Source: Rutidosis leptorrhynchoides (Eukaryota > Streptophyta > Magnoliopsida > Asterales > Asteraceae). From it: DNA of 64,000 nucleotides. Made by a program: the position numbers and the translations under genes. The notes below the pieces were generated by a model. The model was given only the letters and a program-made list of their open reading frames with translations. It did not search any database and was not told the DNA's origin. The stretch is from assembly GCF_046630445.1 (NCBI RefSeq), contig NC_092333.1, positions 717,456,001 through 717,520,000 of the forward strand. Direction: 5' to 3'. Within the stretch, counting starts at the first letter, position 1, and each line of letters starts with the position of its first letter. This document shows positions 23,705-42,301 of the stretch, piece after piece.

Positions 23705-24058
23705 GTGAAATATCTGACAGAGCAATCGAAACAGATTATTGCATATAATCAAAGAAGATCCTGATTTCCTTAATCACCAAAGGACCAAATCTTATTACGT
23801 AAGATTCTCTTTAAATCCCTTAAATCCCGGAAATCAATCATAACTACGTCATCGGTTAAGACGAATATATTTTACTCATCTCACTCTTTTACGATAGTCT
23901 CATTTATATTCTTCGCATAATCGAATCGTTTTATCTACATTACTCAATGATGATAAAACTCCATTATCACCTTATATTTGTCATGAAAACCTTCTTATTG
24001 TTATCCATAACAACCTCTATCAAATTTCGGGGACGAAATTTCTTTAACGGGTAGGTAC

Positions 24059-26751
24059 TGTAATGACCCGGAATTTTCCGACCAAATTATACTTATGAGA
24101 TTAATATTTACATAAATTAAACCATACCAACTTGATAAGCAATCCAAATTGTTGAGACTTGTGTTTTTGAAAAGAGTTTTACACAACGTTTGACCGTCCA
24201 ATATGACCGATGATATCACGAACTATATAACATACGATAATTATATGTTTGTGTATATATATGTATTTATATATATTTAACATGATCTAAGGATGGTTTA
24301 ACATCTCATTGTGTACTAATGACAATGAGTTATAAGTATATTTTGAAACTACTAACTTAAGTTTTCAAAACGATAACTATACGTAACATTCTTTGATATA
24401 TATACTTATAATCTATAATGCTTATACATGTATCGTATATATAATGTATTTAATCACTTTTTAAGGACTTAAATACATAAAACAATATAAGTATATTCAC
24501 AAAAGATAGCTATATTTGAATTCTCGTTCCGTTTCCTCAAGATTTCTATACGTATATCTAGGGTATATGTACCCGTATCATACCCAGCTTCTATACGTAT
24601 TTACTATTGGTATATACACATAAAATCAACATCCTAATCAACATTATTACTGCCCTAGATATGAGGTAACTAGAATTTGTCAAGTAGTATGAATTATTAG
24701 TAAGAAAACAAAATTAGGAATCCTTTTCTTTCTTTATAAACTAAAAACATTTTTATAAATGAACACCATTTCTTCACTCCATTTTCTCATACCTACACCC
24801 TCATTTCTCTCTCAAAATACTCCTAACTTTATACTTGATCATCTCCAAGCATTTTTCCCATCATTTAGCTTCAATTACAAGCCTTAAACACCATAAGAAA
24901 ACTCTTTCAAGAACATATCAAAATAACCACCCATTTGAAGAAGTTTACTTCCAACCTTTTGATCTAACTCCACCACTCTTTGATTCCAAGATTTTTTCTT
25001 ATCTTTTGCAGTAACTTTGTCCAAGTAACTTGAGGTAGTAACCTTGTTCATAATCTTATTCAATTCATATTCATATAGCTATCTTATTTTGTGGTATAAA
25101 ATTTTAACAACAAGAACATAGTTTGAATGATTTCAAACTTGTTCGCAAACTAAATAGATCCTTCTAACTTGAATTTTAAAACACTTCAAGACCTGTAATA
25201 TATCATAATGATATGCTAACCTAACAAGATATAACTTGGTTTTACAAAGAACATCTAAAAAAAAACTGAATCTACGTCGTCGGAGGGGGCTGTTTTGGGT
25301 TGGATAATTAAAAACCATCTTGAACTTTGAATTGGAAGTTCATATTTTGGAAAAATGATATTTCTTATGAATATGTTAACACATAAAAATTTCATGGTTT
25401 AACTCAAAGTGTAAGTATTTTTAGAAAAATGATCATTAAATGTTGTTTTTATGATGGAAAATGATCACTTTCATAAGTTTCACCAAAGTTTGACCTATAA
25501 GCTATGATTTCGAATACAAACTAAGGTATTTTCAGTTCATATTCTTAAAATTTGACTCGATTCAAGGAAGTGGCAAGTTGAACCAACAAAAACGGAGTTG
25601 TAATAAAGAAAATACGACTAAAACAAGATTGGGTATCCGAAGCTAGTTTAGCTACGAAAATATTTGGAGAAAAAGTAAATTAATCATATCTTTTCTAATT
25701 AATATGATATTTTATATATAATTACTTATGATTTGATTTTATATATTTCAGGACCACCCGTAAACAACACGAGAAGATAAATCATAAGACCTCATGATTG
25801 TACGCAACACGTCATTTGACAACACGGTACTTTATGTACGCAACACGTCATTTGACAACATGGTACCATGGGTCGAGATTAATTCTGATCAATACGAATA
25901 TGATGGGGTCTCTATTTATTTTATTTAAGTAACTAATTGTGGACCACTAACATCGGACTGCTAACTACGGACTAAGAAAATATTAAAAGTATTAAAAGTA
26001 TATATATATATGTAACGATTACTTAAAAAGAAAATATGTTGATATATTATATATATGGTTAGATTCGTGATATCTATCGGAGACCAAGTCGAATTAAATA
26101 CCTTCAAGGTAAAAGTGAGTTTCATTTGCTCCCTTTTTAATTGCTTTTGCAATATATATTTTTGGGCTGAGAATACATGCGCTGCTTTTATAAATGTTTA
26201 CAAAATAGACACAAGTACTTAAAAATATATTCTACGTTGAGTTGTACCACTGACATATTTCCCTGTAGCTTGGTAACTACTATTTACATGGGTATTGTAA
26301 ACGCGAATCCTGTTGATAGATCTATCGGGCCTGACAACCCCAACCGGACTGGACGACCAGTATTCAACGGTTGCACAGTACTTCATTTTGATAACTACAC
26401 TTGGTACGGTGTATTGAGATTTCATAATAAAGGGAATATGCGACGTTGATTAAATGTTAAGTATGGTTACCAAGTGCTCAACCACTTAGAATGCTTTACA
26501 TACACTTGCGAGTGTATTATGTTTATGATTATGAAATCTTGTGGTCTATTAACATATTGAAATGATTGTTATGATAAACCTATGAACTCACCAACCTTTT
26601 GGTTGACACTTTAAAGCATGTTTATTCTCAGGTACGAATTAAGTCTTCCGCTGTGCATTTGCTCATTTTAAGGACATTACTTGGAGTCGATCATCGCAAT
26701 GGGACCAAATGTTGATGACTTCGTCCAGGTGGATAAGGACGGGTCCTTTCA
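24059..26751 (+). repeat. 3' LTR of element C
   Basis: 2693 bp, preceded by the conserved block GGGGACGAAATTTCTTTAAC and the purine-rich GGGTAGGTA, the likely second-strand priming region. Confidence 0.9.
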
Positions 26752-26824
<73 letters not shown>

Positions 26825-28543
26825 GTAATAATATTATATATGTATATATATTGAGAGAGATTGAGTTACGAGAGATATATATGTATACTGAATCCAATTC
26901 TTGCTCGCTTTATATCTTGACACATATGACTTCTTCATGAGATTGGATGATCTTAAATGACAGCTGGTGTCCATAACTCCCCTTACCGACACACACGTTT
27001 TACATATTTCATATGATACGTAACACATATATATTTATATATTATTTTATATATAATATATTTAATCTTTAGGATTAATTAAATATTATATTATATTTAC
27101 GCTCATAGTAAAAATATAATTTTTACAAAAATGACACGGTCGTGGTCTCACAACTCATGTACCACTTTCGGTTTTTCGAGCGCACTTTTGTACGTTTAGA
27201 AAACTAGCCTTTTACGTTACGTGACGTGTACCTTTAATAATAATTTGACTTATTTATCAAAGATTTACTTTATGAAAAATGTAGCTTATAAAATTGAGCG
27301 TTGTGGTCATTTCCTTCTAAAAATCAAAGTCTCGTTGTTTGTCAGAATATTTTATTTTAAATTAAACGTTTTGTGACATGTACCCTTATTAATAACTAGA
27401 CTTAAATTAATTAAAAACTAACTCACTCAGGGTGTAACTTAATCTTTTGAGTGTTTTGGTCATTTCCTTTTATAATTCATAATCTTGTTATTTATCAAAG
27501 CCTATTTATTAATATTAGTTTAAAAATCAAAACGTTTTATGACTAATTTAAAATATATATCTATTTAAAATTTATAATCTTATACATAATACATATTTTT
27601 TGAAATATTTATCTAATGACATACTAGTTAACTTTTCAAAACTAATTATATTTCAAAGTATAATTTAAGATCATTTACATAATCTAAAATCCTATAACGT
27701 TTATGCTTTAAAACTTAATTTGATTTAATTCCTTTATGCGTAAATGTTTAGTTTAATTTCCTTAACTTTATAAATAATATATCTTAATATCAATTGAATC
27801 AAATAAACAAATGTTACAATCGTCTACATACTAATTTAAAATAATATATATTTAATATACTTAAACACGTTGTAAATACATGTTGCAAGTTATTTATGTA
27901 CTTAATTACCATTTCGACTTATTGAATATATTCAATTTTCATTACTTAAACAAAACCTTTTAAATAACGAATTCTATCCTATCGAGAAATGTTTTCGCTT
28001 AATAAAGTTAAGTCATAAGTCATAATGGCTCCCAGTTTCTAATTTATAGTTCCATCGTGTATCGTAAGGTTAAATCTAGAGGATAATCAAACGTATGTAA
28101 TTATCTCAATATAACATATCAAATGGGTTTATCTAGTCAACGAATCTTATCCCAATTATTTCTTCTATATGATCAATCGAGTATTATGAAATTCAATTCT
28201 CCACTAACTTTTGTCTAACTCCCAATAAGTGATACTTTGTTCTTACTTGTAAATCACTTTACCATTTATTCCGAATACTGTTAAAAAGTAAGGGTTTCCG
28301 AATTCAAAGTGGACCTCATAACAGAGACTCGTAATCATAGTTCAATGTATCAGATAATTCAATCATATGATATTATCTTTTAATTTCGTCAATAAACTTA
28401 CATCGAACAAATACGTTCATGTACAGTATTATTCATTCGATATCTTGATAGCATTTCAAGTTCATAAAATAGATCTCATAGCTTATGTTCATATCAACTA
28501 ATCCGTTCAATGTTTTATTAATATATCTCAATTTAAAAATCAC

Positions 28544-28606
<63 letters not shown>

Positions 28607-28770
28607 TACACATAATTGTTCGTGAATCGTCAAGCATGGTCAAAGGGTAATTGATTACATGAATATAGTTTCAAACTTTTAGAGACTCAACATTACAGAT
28701 TTTGCTTATCGTGTCGGATACATATAAAGATTAAAGTTTAAATTTGGTTGGAAATTTCCGGGTCATCATA
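26752..28770 (-). repeat. 3' LTR of element D, second part
   Basis: It resumes the D LTR after C, starting with an (AAT)n run (26752-26822), and matches 35600-37675. It contains an (AT)n tract at 28546-28600. It ends before the shared internal block gtacctacccgttaaag. Confidence 0.9.
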
Positions 28771-29126
28771 GTACCTACCCGTTAAAGAAATTTCGTCCCT
28801 AAATTTGATCGAGGTTGTCATGGTTAACCATAAAAATGTTTTCATGACAAATATGAGTTACTAAATAGAGTTTTATCATCATCGGGTAATATGTATAAAA
28901 CAATTCGTTTATGTGAAGATTACGAGTGAAGCTATCACATACGAGTGAAAACGAATAAATGCGGATTTGACTTAACCGGTGGCGTAGTCTAGATTGATTT
29001 CCGGAATTTAAGGAATTTAGAAGAAAATCTTCATAAAAAGATTTGATTCTTCGATAATTAAAGAGATTCAGATCTTCTTTGGTTAAACGCGATAATCTGC
29101 TTCGATTGCTCTGTCGGATATTTCTC

Positions 29127-29133
29127 TATAAAT
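29127..29133 (+). promoter_or_regulatory. TATA box of D's antisense ORF
   Basis: TATAAAT in gatatttctctataaatcc, 88 bp before the ATG at 29215. It is followed by a pyrimidine-rich leader (aactcacacctttt) shared by the copies. Confidence 0.55.
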
Positions 29134-29214
29134 CCACCCCTTCGTTTCCTTATTCTCCACAACTCACACCTTTTACTCTTTCTCATCAATTCATACTTTA
29201 AAACATTCATTAAT

Positions 29215-29388
29215 ATGCTCCATTCCATTCTGATCCTTGATATCCTCCTAACTTTTATATCTGTCATTCTTTTCTTTCATTTACCGTCGGAAGAATCTAT
29301 TTACTTCTACTCTATTCTTGGGTTTATAGTGTTTCTAGTTCTCCCATGTCTTTATATCGCTATATGCATTGACATATATGGTTTATAA
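29215..29388 (+). CDS. Antisense 57-residue two-span membrane peptide, copy D
   Basis: A 174-nt ORF on the plus strand of a minus-strand element, starting MLHSILILDILLTFIS and ending AICIDIYGL. It has the same length, start, stop and hydrophobic layout as the three other copies. The conserved LPCLYIAI part keeps its cysteine. A longer sense-strand frame (29058-29267) overlaps it, but that frame is not open in copy C. Confidence 0.55.
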   Translation: MLHSILILDILLTFISVILFFHLPSEESIYFYSILGFIVFLVLPCLYIAICIDIYGL

Positions 29389-30107
29389 TTTCTGGGTGGT
29401 TGTTGGGTTTTATATCTTCCCTTATATTTCGATGCCCCTGCTTCTTCCCTCTATAATCATTGTCATCCACAGTTAATGCTCTCTTCTATTTGCTGCGATT
29501 TATACTCCAATTTCTCTTTCGGAGCTTTATTCTTTCGTTTCCTCTTCTTGCAATTAAGCATCTCTTGTAATGGTTCGGAATTCACAGATATGAATTTCAG
29601 AATGAACATTGTTAATGTTCTAAGAAGGAAATCGAAATGGCGCGATTTTGATTCTTTAAATTACTAGAATGACCTGGAAAGGACCGAATCATCAAGAAAT
29701 ATTTTCTTGATATATTTAGAGGTTAACTAGAATACAAGAGTCATGTAACATGGCACATGATGACGGTATGATTTGTGAATCATCATGTTTCATTTAGAAA
29801 CTCAGCATGAATTACTGTAATATAATCACGTTGATCAAGTGTCATTATATTATACTAATTCATGCTTCAGTTCCCAACACTACTTCGAAACATTCTTATT
29901 TTAAACTCGAAGGTTTCAAAATTTAGAAACTAAAACAGTTTCTTTTATGATGTAATACAGATAGCGCGAAGAGGTAAATGATTTCAGATAAGACTAATTA
30001 TGAAAATATCTTTAGAATTATGGAGGATATTTATAATGAAAGATACGATGATATCTTAGAATTTCTAATATCAGAGGATGATGAAGGGTATTGTTTGCAG
30101 GGGTTTA
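29389..30107. other. Internal DNA of element D
   Basis: No supported coding. A 63-residue plus-strand frame (29476-29667) is not conserved in D'. The block gatcaagtgtcattatatta is shared with B, C and D'. Confidence 0.5.
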
Positions 30108-30250
30108 GAGTCAGGAGCAATGTATTCATTAATGACTTCAGCAGGTACTGAATCATTTGGATTCTTTGAAGTCAGGTTCAGTCTTTGTGATTTGTCCACA
30201 ACCTCCTTCATACTTTGCTCAACCCGTTTTCCAGTTCCAAGACTTCTCCT
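30108..30250 (-). pseudogene. Second conserved sense block (NDSVPAE), copy D
   Basis: Minus strand (sense for D): DKSQRLNLTSKNPNDSVPAE then VINEYIAPDSKP, matching D' at 63228-63443 and C at 22717. It is preceded by a basic GKAQKRRSLGTGKR segment. Confidence 0.4.
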
Positions 30251-30689
30251 TTTCTGCGCTTTGCCAGGACACTTCTTTCATTATCATCCAACTTTTACTG
30301 TTAAAGTCGTTTATAGTTTTTTTGCTGCTTCATCAGCATTTTTCCATTTTCAGAGAACCAATTCGTAGTTCGGAGTGTTTTTCAGAAACTTCACATTCAA
30401 ATTAAGTCCAGAAGATAGACGTTATATATACACATATAACTGTTGGCTTAGACATGCTGCGAGATTTCAAAATACTGATTGCTAATTCCCGTTGACTTGT
30501 ATGGCAATTCTCGTTACAAGATGTGAATGAGTAAATGATGGGGTTTCGGTAATTATAATGATTCTTCGGAAAAAATCTCAGATCATTACGGTTGTTGATA
30601 GGTTTACTACTAATGTGGCGAGATATGAAAGGTTCCCCAGTAACAATAAAAGAGCACGCATAGTTATCAGGGTTATAATAAGGTTGCGT

Positions 30690-30760
30690 CGAATGAAGAG
30701 TCGAAATTGACTTGTTGGAGCTGTGACAAAACAGACTACTTTGGAAAGGAATTGCAAAGT
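30690..30760 (+). other. Antisense zinc-knuckle-like block, copy D
   Basis: Plus strand (antisense): ESKLTCWSCDKTDYFGK, which looks like the first half of a CCHC knuckle. It is downstream of the membrane ORF on the same strand. Confidence 0.4.
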
Positions 30761-31195
30761 CATTTTTGCTAATAAATGCCAAAGGATTTGACAAAGATAT
30801 GTGTTGAATTATGACTTTGGTTTCGAGAGTTTTTTAAGTACATAACTGCGGGTAATATGTGGTTGGATCACCATCTCGATTGCTCATTATTTGAAGTGTC
30901 TTCAGAAATTTTCGAAGGGTTTGAACACAGATTGTAATCGTTAATATACATTTGATGTTCTAACACAGTTTTGAAGTCAAAGTATAACTTTGAAAGATGT
31001 AGGAATCTAAAAGTGATGGTACCGGTTATATCTCGATTTGAATTCTGAGGTTTCAAAATCATAATATGTAATTGGGTTTAAATGAGTATCGTTGTTTTGA
31101 TTTCTATAAAAGGATGTATATTATTGTGAAAATAGGGAGTATAGTTGATAATTTGCTTAATCAAATTCGAAGAATGTAACATATTAATTGTGAAT

Positions 31196-31756
31196 ATATA
31201 TATATATATATATATATATTTCTCGGGTATTACCTACCCGTTAAAAAAAATTTCACAATTAATATTTCATACAAAAGAATTTTATTACAGTCTTTACGAA
31301 AATATATATGTATATATTCTCTTCAAATGTAACATAGATTTCAATGAGTTAATACTAAATTAAACTCATTTGATTTACGGTTGGAACCAGAATTGAATAA
31401 TCCCTTGAAGGCTTTAGAGATTACATAAGTATTTCTTCAATAATATTGAAATTATGAATCAATACTTCGTTATATGTTGAGGCGTGATGTTGGTTTTTGT
31501 TAATTTCTTATGAACTTCGCAAAGTACGAATGATGGTATCTAAAAAGTTTTGGGTACATCGACGATGAAAGTGTAAAATCAAATATATACTTGATTTATT
31601 ATGAATTGGAATTTGTTGAATTGAGGCAGAGATTGTAGTTAACGATGGTTAAGTTATGGCCGAAGGACGTACATTATTGCATATTTGTAATATGAATTAA
31701 CATAGTAGTTAAGATTCACACACAATAGTTTAGCACGGAAAGATTTATTTTTATTT

Positions 31757-31840
<84 letters not shown>
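31196..31840. other. AT-rich internal DNA of D with two AT microsatellites
   Basis: (AT)n tracts at 31196-31219 and 31760-31838, with non-coding DNA between that has the gtattacctacccgttaaaa string seen in the other copies. Confidence 0.6.
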
Positions 31841-31842
<2 letters not shown>

Positions 31843-32389
31843 CAATTTCTTCAGAGGGAATGAGTTAATTCTTCATAACTCGTTAATACAATATACGCGT
31901 TATTGATTCGTAATGATGTCCACAGTGATTCTTGAACTGACGGATTTTGTGATATTATAGATGTTGTTGATTCTGATACTGACTGCACTGACGATGCTGG
32001 TGACGCTGACGGTACTGATGATGCTGTTGGTAAAAACAAGTTTAGCTTGTTAATCACACACCATTTTTGTCAGGGTTTCTACTCTTCCTTCTATCATTTT
32101 GGTTCGCTTAACTGATTTATGGTTAGGGCTAGATTAGATAATCTCTAAGACTTTAGAGATTACATAATTGCCGCAGAATGTTTCTCCAATGAAGTTATGA
32201 GTTAATACTTCGTCAGTTATTGTTGTTGGTACTTCTTGGTATCTATGGTGGGTATGACGTTGATGCTCGTGGGACAGATTGTGAAATTTGAGGTTTACGA
32301 CGTGGTTGTGGTTGGAGGTGGTAATGGTACTGTTGGCGTTGATGATGGTGGTACTGGTTTTGCTGCTGATGCTGCTGCTGGTGTTTGTA

Positions 32390-32792
32390 ATCTTTGCACC
32401 ATATTCTCCAAAATCACTACCCGAGCGCGAAGCTCGTTGACTTCTTCAATTACAACGGGGTGATTGTCGGTTCGGACGAGTGGATAAATAAAATCTAGAA
32501 TTTGATGTAGTATATAATCGTGACGAGATACTCTGGAAATGAGAGAGAAAATAGTGTTTCAGACAGGTTCGCCGGTAAGTGCTTCAGGTTCTTCGTCAAG
32601 AGGGCAATGTGGTGGATGGAAGGGATCACCTTCTTCTTGTTTCCAATGATTGAGGAGGCTACGAACCCATCTCCAATTCATCCAAAATAGATGATGGCTG
32701 ATTGGTTGATCCATTCCGGTCACACTGCTTTCGAAGCTTGAATGGGATTCCATTTCGGAATCCGAGTGACTTGAACTGATGACAAATTCCAT
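32390..32792 (-). pseudogene. Coiled-coil ORF of the non-autonomous family, copy D
   Basis: It starts MEFVISSSHSDSEMESHSS and has the conserved VTGMDQPISHHLFWMNWRWV segment, an acidic DEEPEALTGEP stretch and a heptad-like EEVNELRARV end. It lies about 430 bp inside the 5' LTR, the same layout as copy C. Lightly broken. Confidence 0.55.
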
Positions 32793-33205
32793 TTCGTACG
32801 ATTGGATAAAGGAATTTTTTTTTTTTATGAAATGATTTTGGCTAACGGATGGTTTTCTAATTACATAGAATATCCATATATATAGAAAAAAAGATTTCGT
32901 AAATTATGGAGGAATTTACGGAATATATCAGGCAACGTTTACAGTAATAGATACAATAAGATATGATTTAGCAGATACGCTAAGATATGAATTTTTGTCT
33001 ATACACTATTCATGCAATCAATGCAGCAAGACGTGTCTAGACTAAGCAGGAAATTTTCTAAGGGTGATAAGCAGATGATTTTCGGCTAGACATGATAAGC
33101 AAAACTTTTGACATGTAGACACGGTCGAAGTCCAGACTCAATAATGTATCCTAACGACTTATCAGTTAAACACACTAATGCAGACCTGGTTCGCTAAGAC
33201 CACCG

Positions 33206-33217
33206 CTCTGATACCAA
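33206..33217 (-). promoter_or_regulatory. Primer-binding site of element D
   Basis: Minus strand TTGGTATCAGAG, one base inside the right LTR; complement of the initiator-Met tRNA end. Confidence 0.7.
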
Positions 33218-33218
33218 T

Positions 33219-37675
<4,457 letters not shown>

Positions 37676-40000
37676 GAGGTTGCTGGTAAGTCTACTGGTA
37701 ATATGGTGGAATATAAAAGAATTCTCCGATATCAAAAGGGTAATCGTATATATCAGGATTATAGTAAGGCTACTTCGAATGAAAAGTCGAAGTTGACTTC
37801 TGGAGCTGTGACAAAATTGGCTACTTTGAAAAGGGATCGCAAGGTTATTTTTGCTAATAAATGCCAAAGGATCTGATGCGGCTACGTGTTAAACTTTTAC
37901 TCAATTGTTGAGAGTTTCTCAGGTGCATAACTACATGCATAAATTTTTCCTTCCGTAGATGAAGTTCGATTGGTTCATCCTCTCGATTGAGGTGTTTTCA
38001 AGAATCATGAAAGGTTTGAACGCAGATTGTAATCGTCAAGATACAAATGAGGTTTAAGATGAAATCAAGTGGCAAACTTGAAGAATTGTTTAGTTTCATA
38101 TGTTATAGTCAATATTTTTAATTCATTTTAATTGTCCAATGTTGGTAATCCACAGTTGATAGTCCACAATTAGAAATTCAATAAGTTATATAGAGTTTAA
38201 TATATAATATTCGAATTAATTAATACGTGTCGTGACCCGTATACGTCTCAGACTCGATCACAACTCAAACTATATATATTATTGTAGAATCAACCTCAAC
38301 CATGTATAGAGAACTCGATCATTACTGCATATAGAGTGTCTATGGTGATTCCAAATAATATATATAGATGCGTCGATATGATATGTCAAAACCTTGTATA
38401 CGTGTCCCGATATTTAAGTGCGTAAAATAAATAACAGAAATTAAATGATGATAAATTAAATGCGTAAAGTAAATAACAGAAATTAAATGACGATAAATAA
38501 AATTATGATAATTAAGTTGCGATAAATAAACTGCGATAAATAAAATGTAATCAGTTAGCTAGGAACAGTTAGCGTGGATTCTTAACAAAATTCCTCATAG
38601 TTAATTTGTTTGTTTCTAACAAATTTTATTTTGTCAAATGTTTTCTTCATTATGCCACTTGTTGGATTCTGATAAATCAAAATCCAAATATGAAATTGGA
38701 TTAATATGGTTATTCTGTGGTGAACGGATTTATATATCGGTGGATGTAAGTAGGATAGTAAACAACTGTTGAATTAGCTTCGAAGAATGTACATTGTAAC
38801 TTATTAATATGAAATCTGAATATTCCTCGGGTATTACCTACCCGTTAAAATATTTTCACAATTAACACTTTGTACGAAAGAATTTTTAATTACAATCTTT
38901 ATGAAAACATATATACATATATATTTTCTTCAGATGCAATCATGGATTTAATGAGTCAACATGATATTAAACTCATTTGATTTTACCGTTAGAACGAGAA
39001 TATATAATCTCTAAAACATTAAGGATTATATAATCGCCATGTTGAACGAAAATAAATAATGTAGAATGATACGTAAAACGATGATTATACTCGAGGTACA
39101 GAATGAGATGTTGGGGCATGGATTGTTGATGGTACGGGTGCTATTACTGATGGTACTGTTGGTGCCGGTAATGTTGCTGAAGCTGGTACATTTTGTACCA
39201 TATTTTTCAAGGCTACAACTCGGATGCGAAGCTCGTTGACTTATTACTCCGGGATGATTGTCAGTAGGAACGAGCGAATGCATAAGGTTTTGAATTTAAG
39301 ATAGTACATAATCATGGCGAGATATTCGGGTAATGAGGGTGAAAATGGTGTTTCGGATTGGTTCGCCGGTAAGTGTTTTAGGTTCTTCGCCAAAAGGTGA
39401 ATTTGGTTGGTGGAAAAGATCGTCTTCTTCTAGTCTCCAATGATTGAGTAGACTACGAACCCATCAGATGAATTGGGGATGGCTAATTGATTGATTCATT
39501 CTGGTGACGCTGCTTTCGGAGCTGGAGTGGGACTCCATATCAGAATCCGAGGGACTTGAACTAATGGTGAGTTCCGTTGCGTACGATTGAATAAAGGATT
39601 TTTTGATATGAAATGATTTTCGGATATCAGATGATATTCTAATTACATAGAATACCTTTACATAGTACAGAAGATCACGTAGATTACGAAGGGAATTAAG
39701 GAAACGTGTCAGATAATGTCTACAGTAACAGATACGCTAAGATATGAATTTTTGTCTATACACTATTCATGCAGTCAATGCAGTAAGATGTGTTTAGACT
39801 AAGGATGGTAAGCAGGTAATTTTTGACAAGAAATGATAAGCAAAACTTTTGACATGCAGACCAGGTTCAAGTCCAGACTTAGTAATATATCCTAACAACT
39901 ACTAGGTCGAAGTCCAGACTTACTAATGCATCTAAACAACTACCAGTTAGAAACACTAATGCAAGACCTGGTTCGCTAAGACCACCGCTCTGATACCAAC
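37676..40000 (-). other. Internal DNA of element B, right part
   Basis: It starts at the GAGGT target duplication. An antisense zinc-knuckle-like remnant lies near 37775-37840 (plus strand). GCGATAAATAAA-like short repeats lie at 38415-38550. On the minus strand a remnant of the coiled-coil ORF covers about 39160-39570 (SSSESSVTRM). The primer-binding site TTGGTATCAGAG (minus) lies at 39988-39999. Confidence 0.6.
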
Positions 40001-40844
40001 AGAAGTGACCCGTCCTAATCCATCCGGACGAAGTCACTAACATTTGGTCCCATTGCGATGATCGACTCCAAATAATATCTTTAATATGAGCAAATGCACG
40101 GCGGAAGCTTTCTTTCATACCTGAGAATAAACATGCTTTCAAGTGTCAACCAAAAGGTTGGTGAGTTTATAGGTTTATCATAAAATAATAAAATTCATCA
40201 TTTTGATAGACCACAAGATTTAAATCCTGCATTGTACAAATGGGCCCGAATCCTATACCTACCTGTAATGCACATGCGATATCTTTTAAATACAGTACAC
40301 CTTTCTCGTGTACGAAATCATTTTTCATAATTCTTAGTAACCGTACACATATCTCGTGCACAAAAACTAATACACATAACCTGTGTATAAAAATCATTCT
40401 CTCGATATATAACATTCACATCAATTGGTGGCAATTATCATGTCCACATAATTCAATGGTGGCAATTATCATGTCCACATAATTCAATAATAATCCGCAG
40501 AAATTCTGTCGGCATAATAATTCATTCGAGAAATGTTTTGCTTGTGTCTATCTCGTCAAACATTTATAAAAGCATTTCATGTATTCGCAGTTCAAAATAT
40601 AATTCAAAGGCATTTAATAAAGCAGTTGTAAAAACAGCGCATGTATTCTCAGTCCCAAAAATGTAAAGAGTAAAAGGGAGCAAATGAAACTCATGCATAT
40701 AAATATTTTAAAACAGTTAATAAAGCATTTGCATGTAATCCGTTCCAAAGTTTTCGAGACTCAACATTACAGATTTTGCTTATCGTGTCGGAAACATATG
40801 GAGATTAAAGTTTAAATTTGATCAGAAATTTCCGGGTCATCACA
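40001..40844 (-). repeat. 5' LTR of element B
   Basis: 844 bp, matching 12398-13216, ending GGGTCATCACA before the CTGGT target duplication. Confidence 0.85.
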
Positions 40845-40849
40845 CTGGT

Positions 40850-42009
<1,160 letters not shown>

Positions 42010-42014
42010 TAATT

Positions 42015-42298
42015 TGTACAAGATAATTAATATATTAATAATTAATAATATAGGTCATTTTCTTCTTGTAATTTATTTAACAGAAAAACTAATTTAAAGA
42101 TTATATATAATGTTAACTATTAAACAACAATAAAAGTGCATATCTATTTGATATCTATGTATTAATAGATTGTATTGTACGTACAATTAAAAAATACACT
42201 AGTTTAGTAGATTTATCAAATAATCAAGTTGAAATATTATCACCCATTTTATTATAATGACAGTGGTGAAGTTAAATATGTGCGGGTATCTTTTATAT
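42015..42298. other. AT-rich spacer between element A and the Harbinger element
   Basis: Original intergenic DNA between the two defensin genes. No coding or repeat was recognised. Confidence 0.5.
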
Positions 42299-42301
42299 TT
42301 A

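Larger units (their letters stand above)
17386..26751 (+). mobile_element. Non-autonomous gypsy-type LTR element C (innermost)
   Basis: Inserted in an (AAT)-rich tract of D's LTR with target duplication AATAA (17381-17385 and 26752-26756). LTRs are 17386-20154 and 24059-26751, starting TGTAATGACCCGG and ending CTTTCA. Plus orientation: the primer-binding site is at 20157 and the conserved ACGGGTAGGTA string lies before the 3' LTR. About 30 base differences plus repeat-length changes separate the LTRs (about 1% by eye), so it is recent, well under a million years at usual plant rates. No pol. It has one sense ORF block near the 5' end, a second further on, and the antisense membrane ORF. Confidence 0.92.

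Noticed and set aside
29058-29267. Sense-strand 69-residue frame overlapping the antisense ORF in D
   Set aside because: The corresponding frame is not open in copy C, while the antisense frame is open in all four copies.
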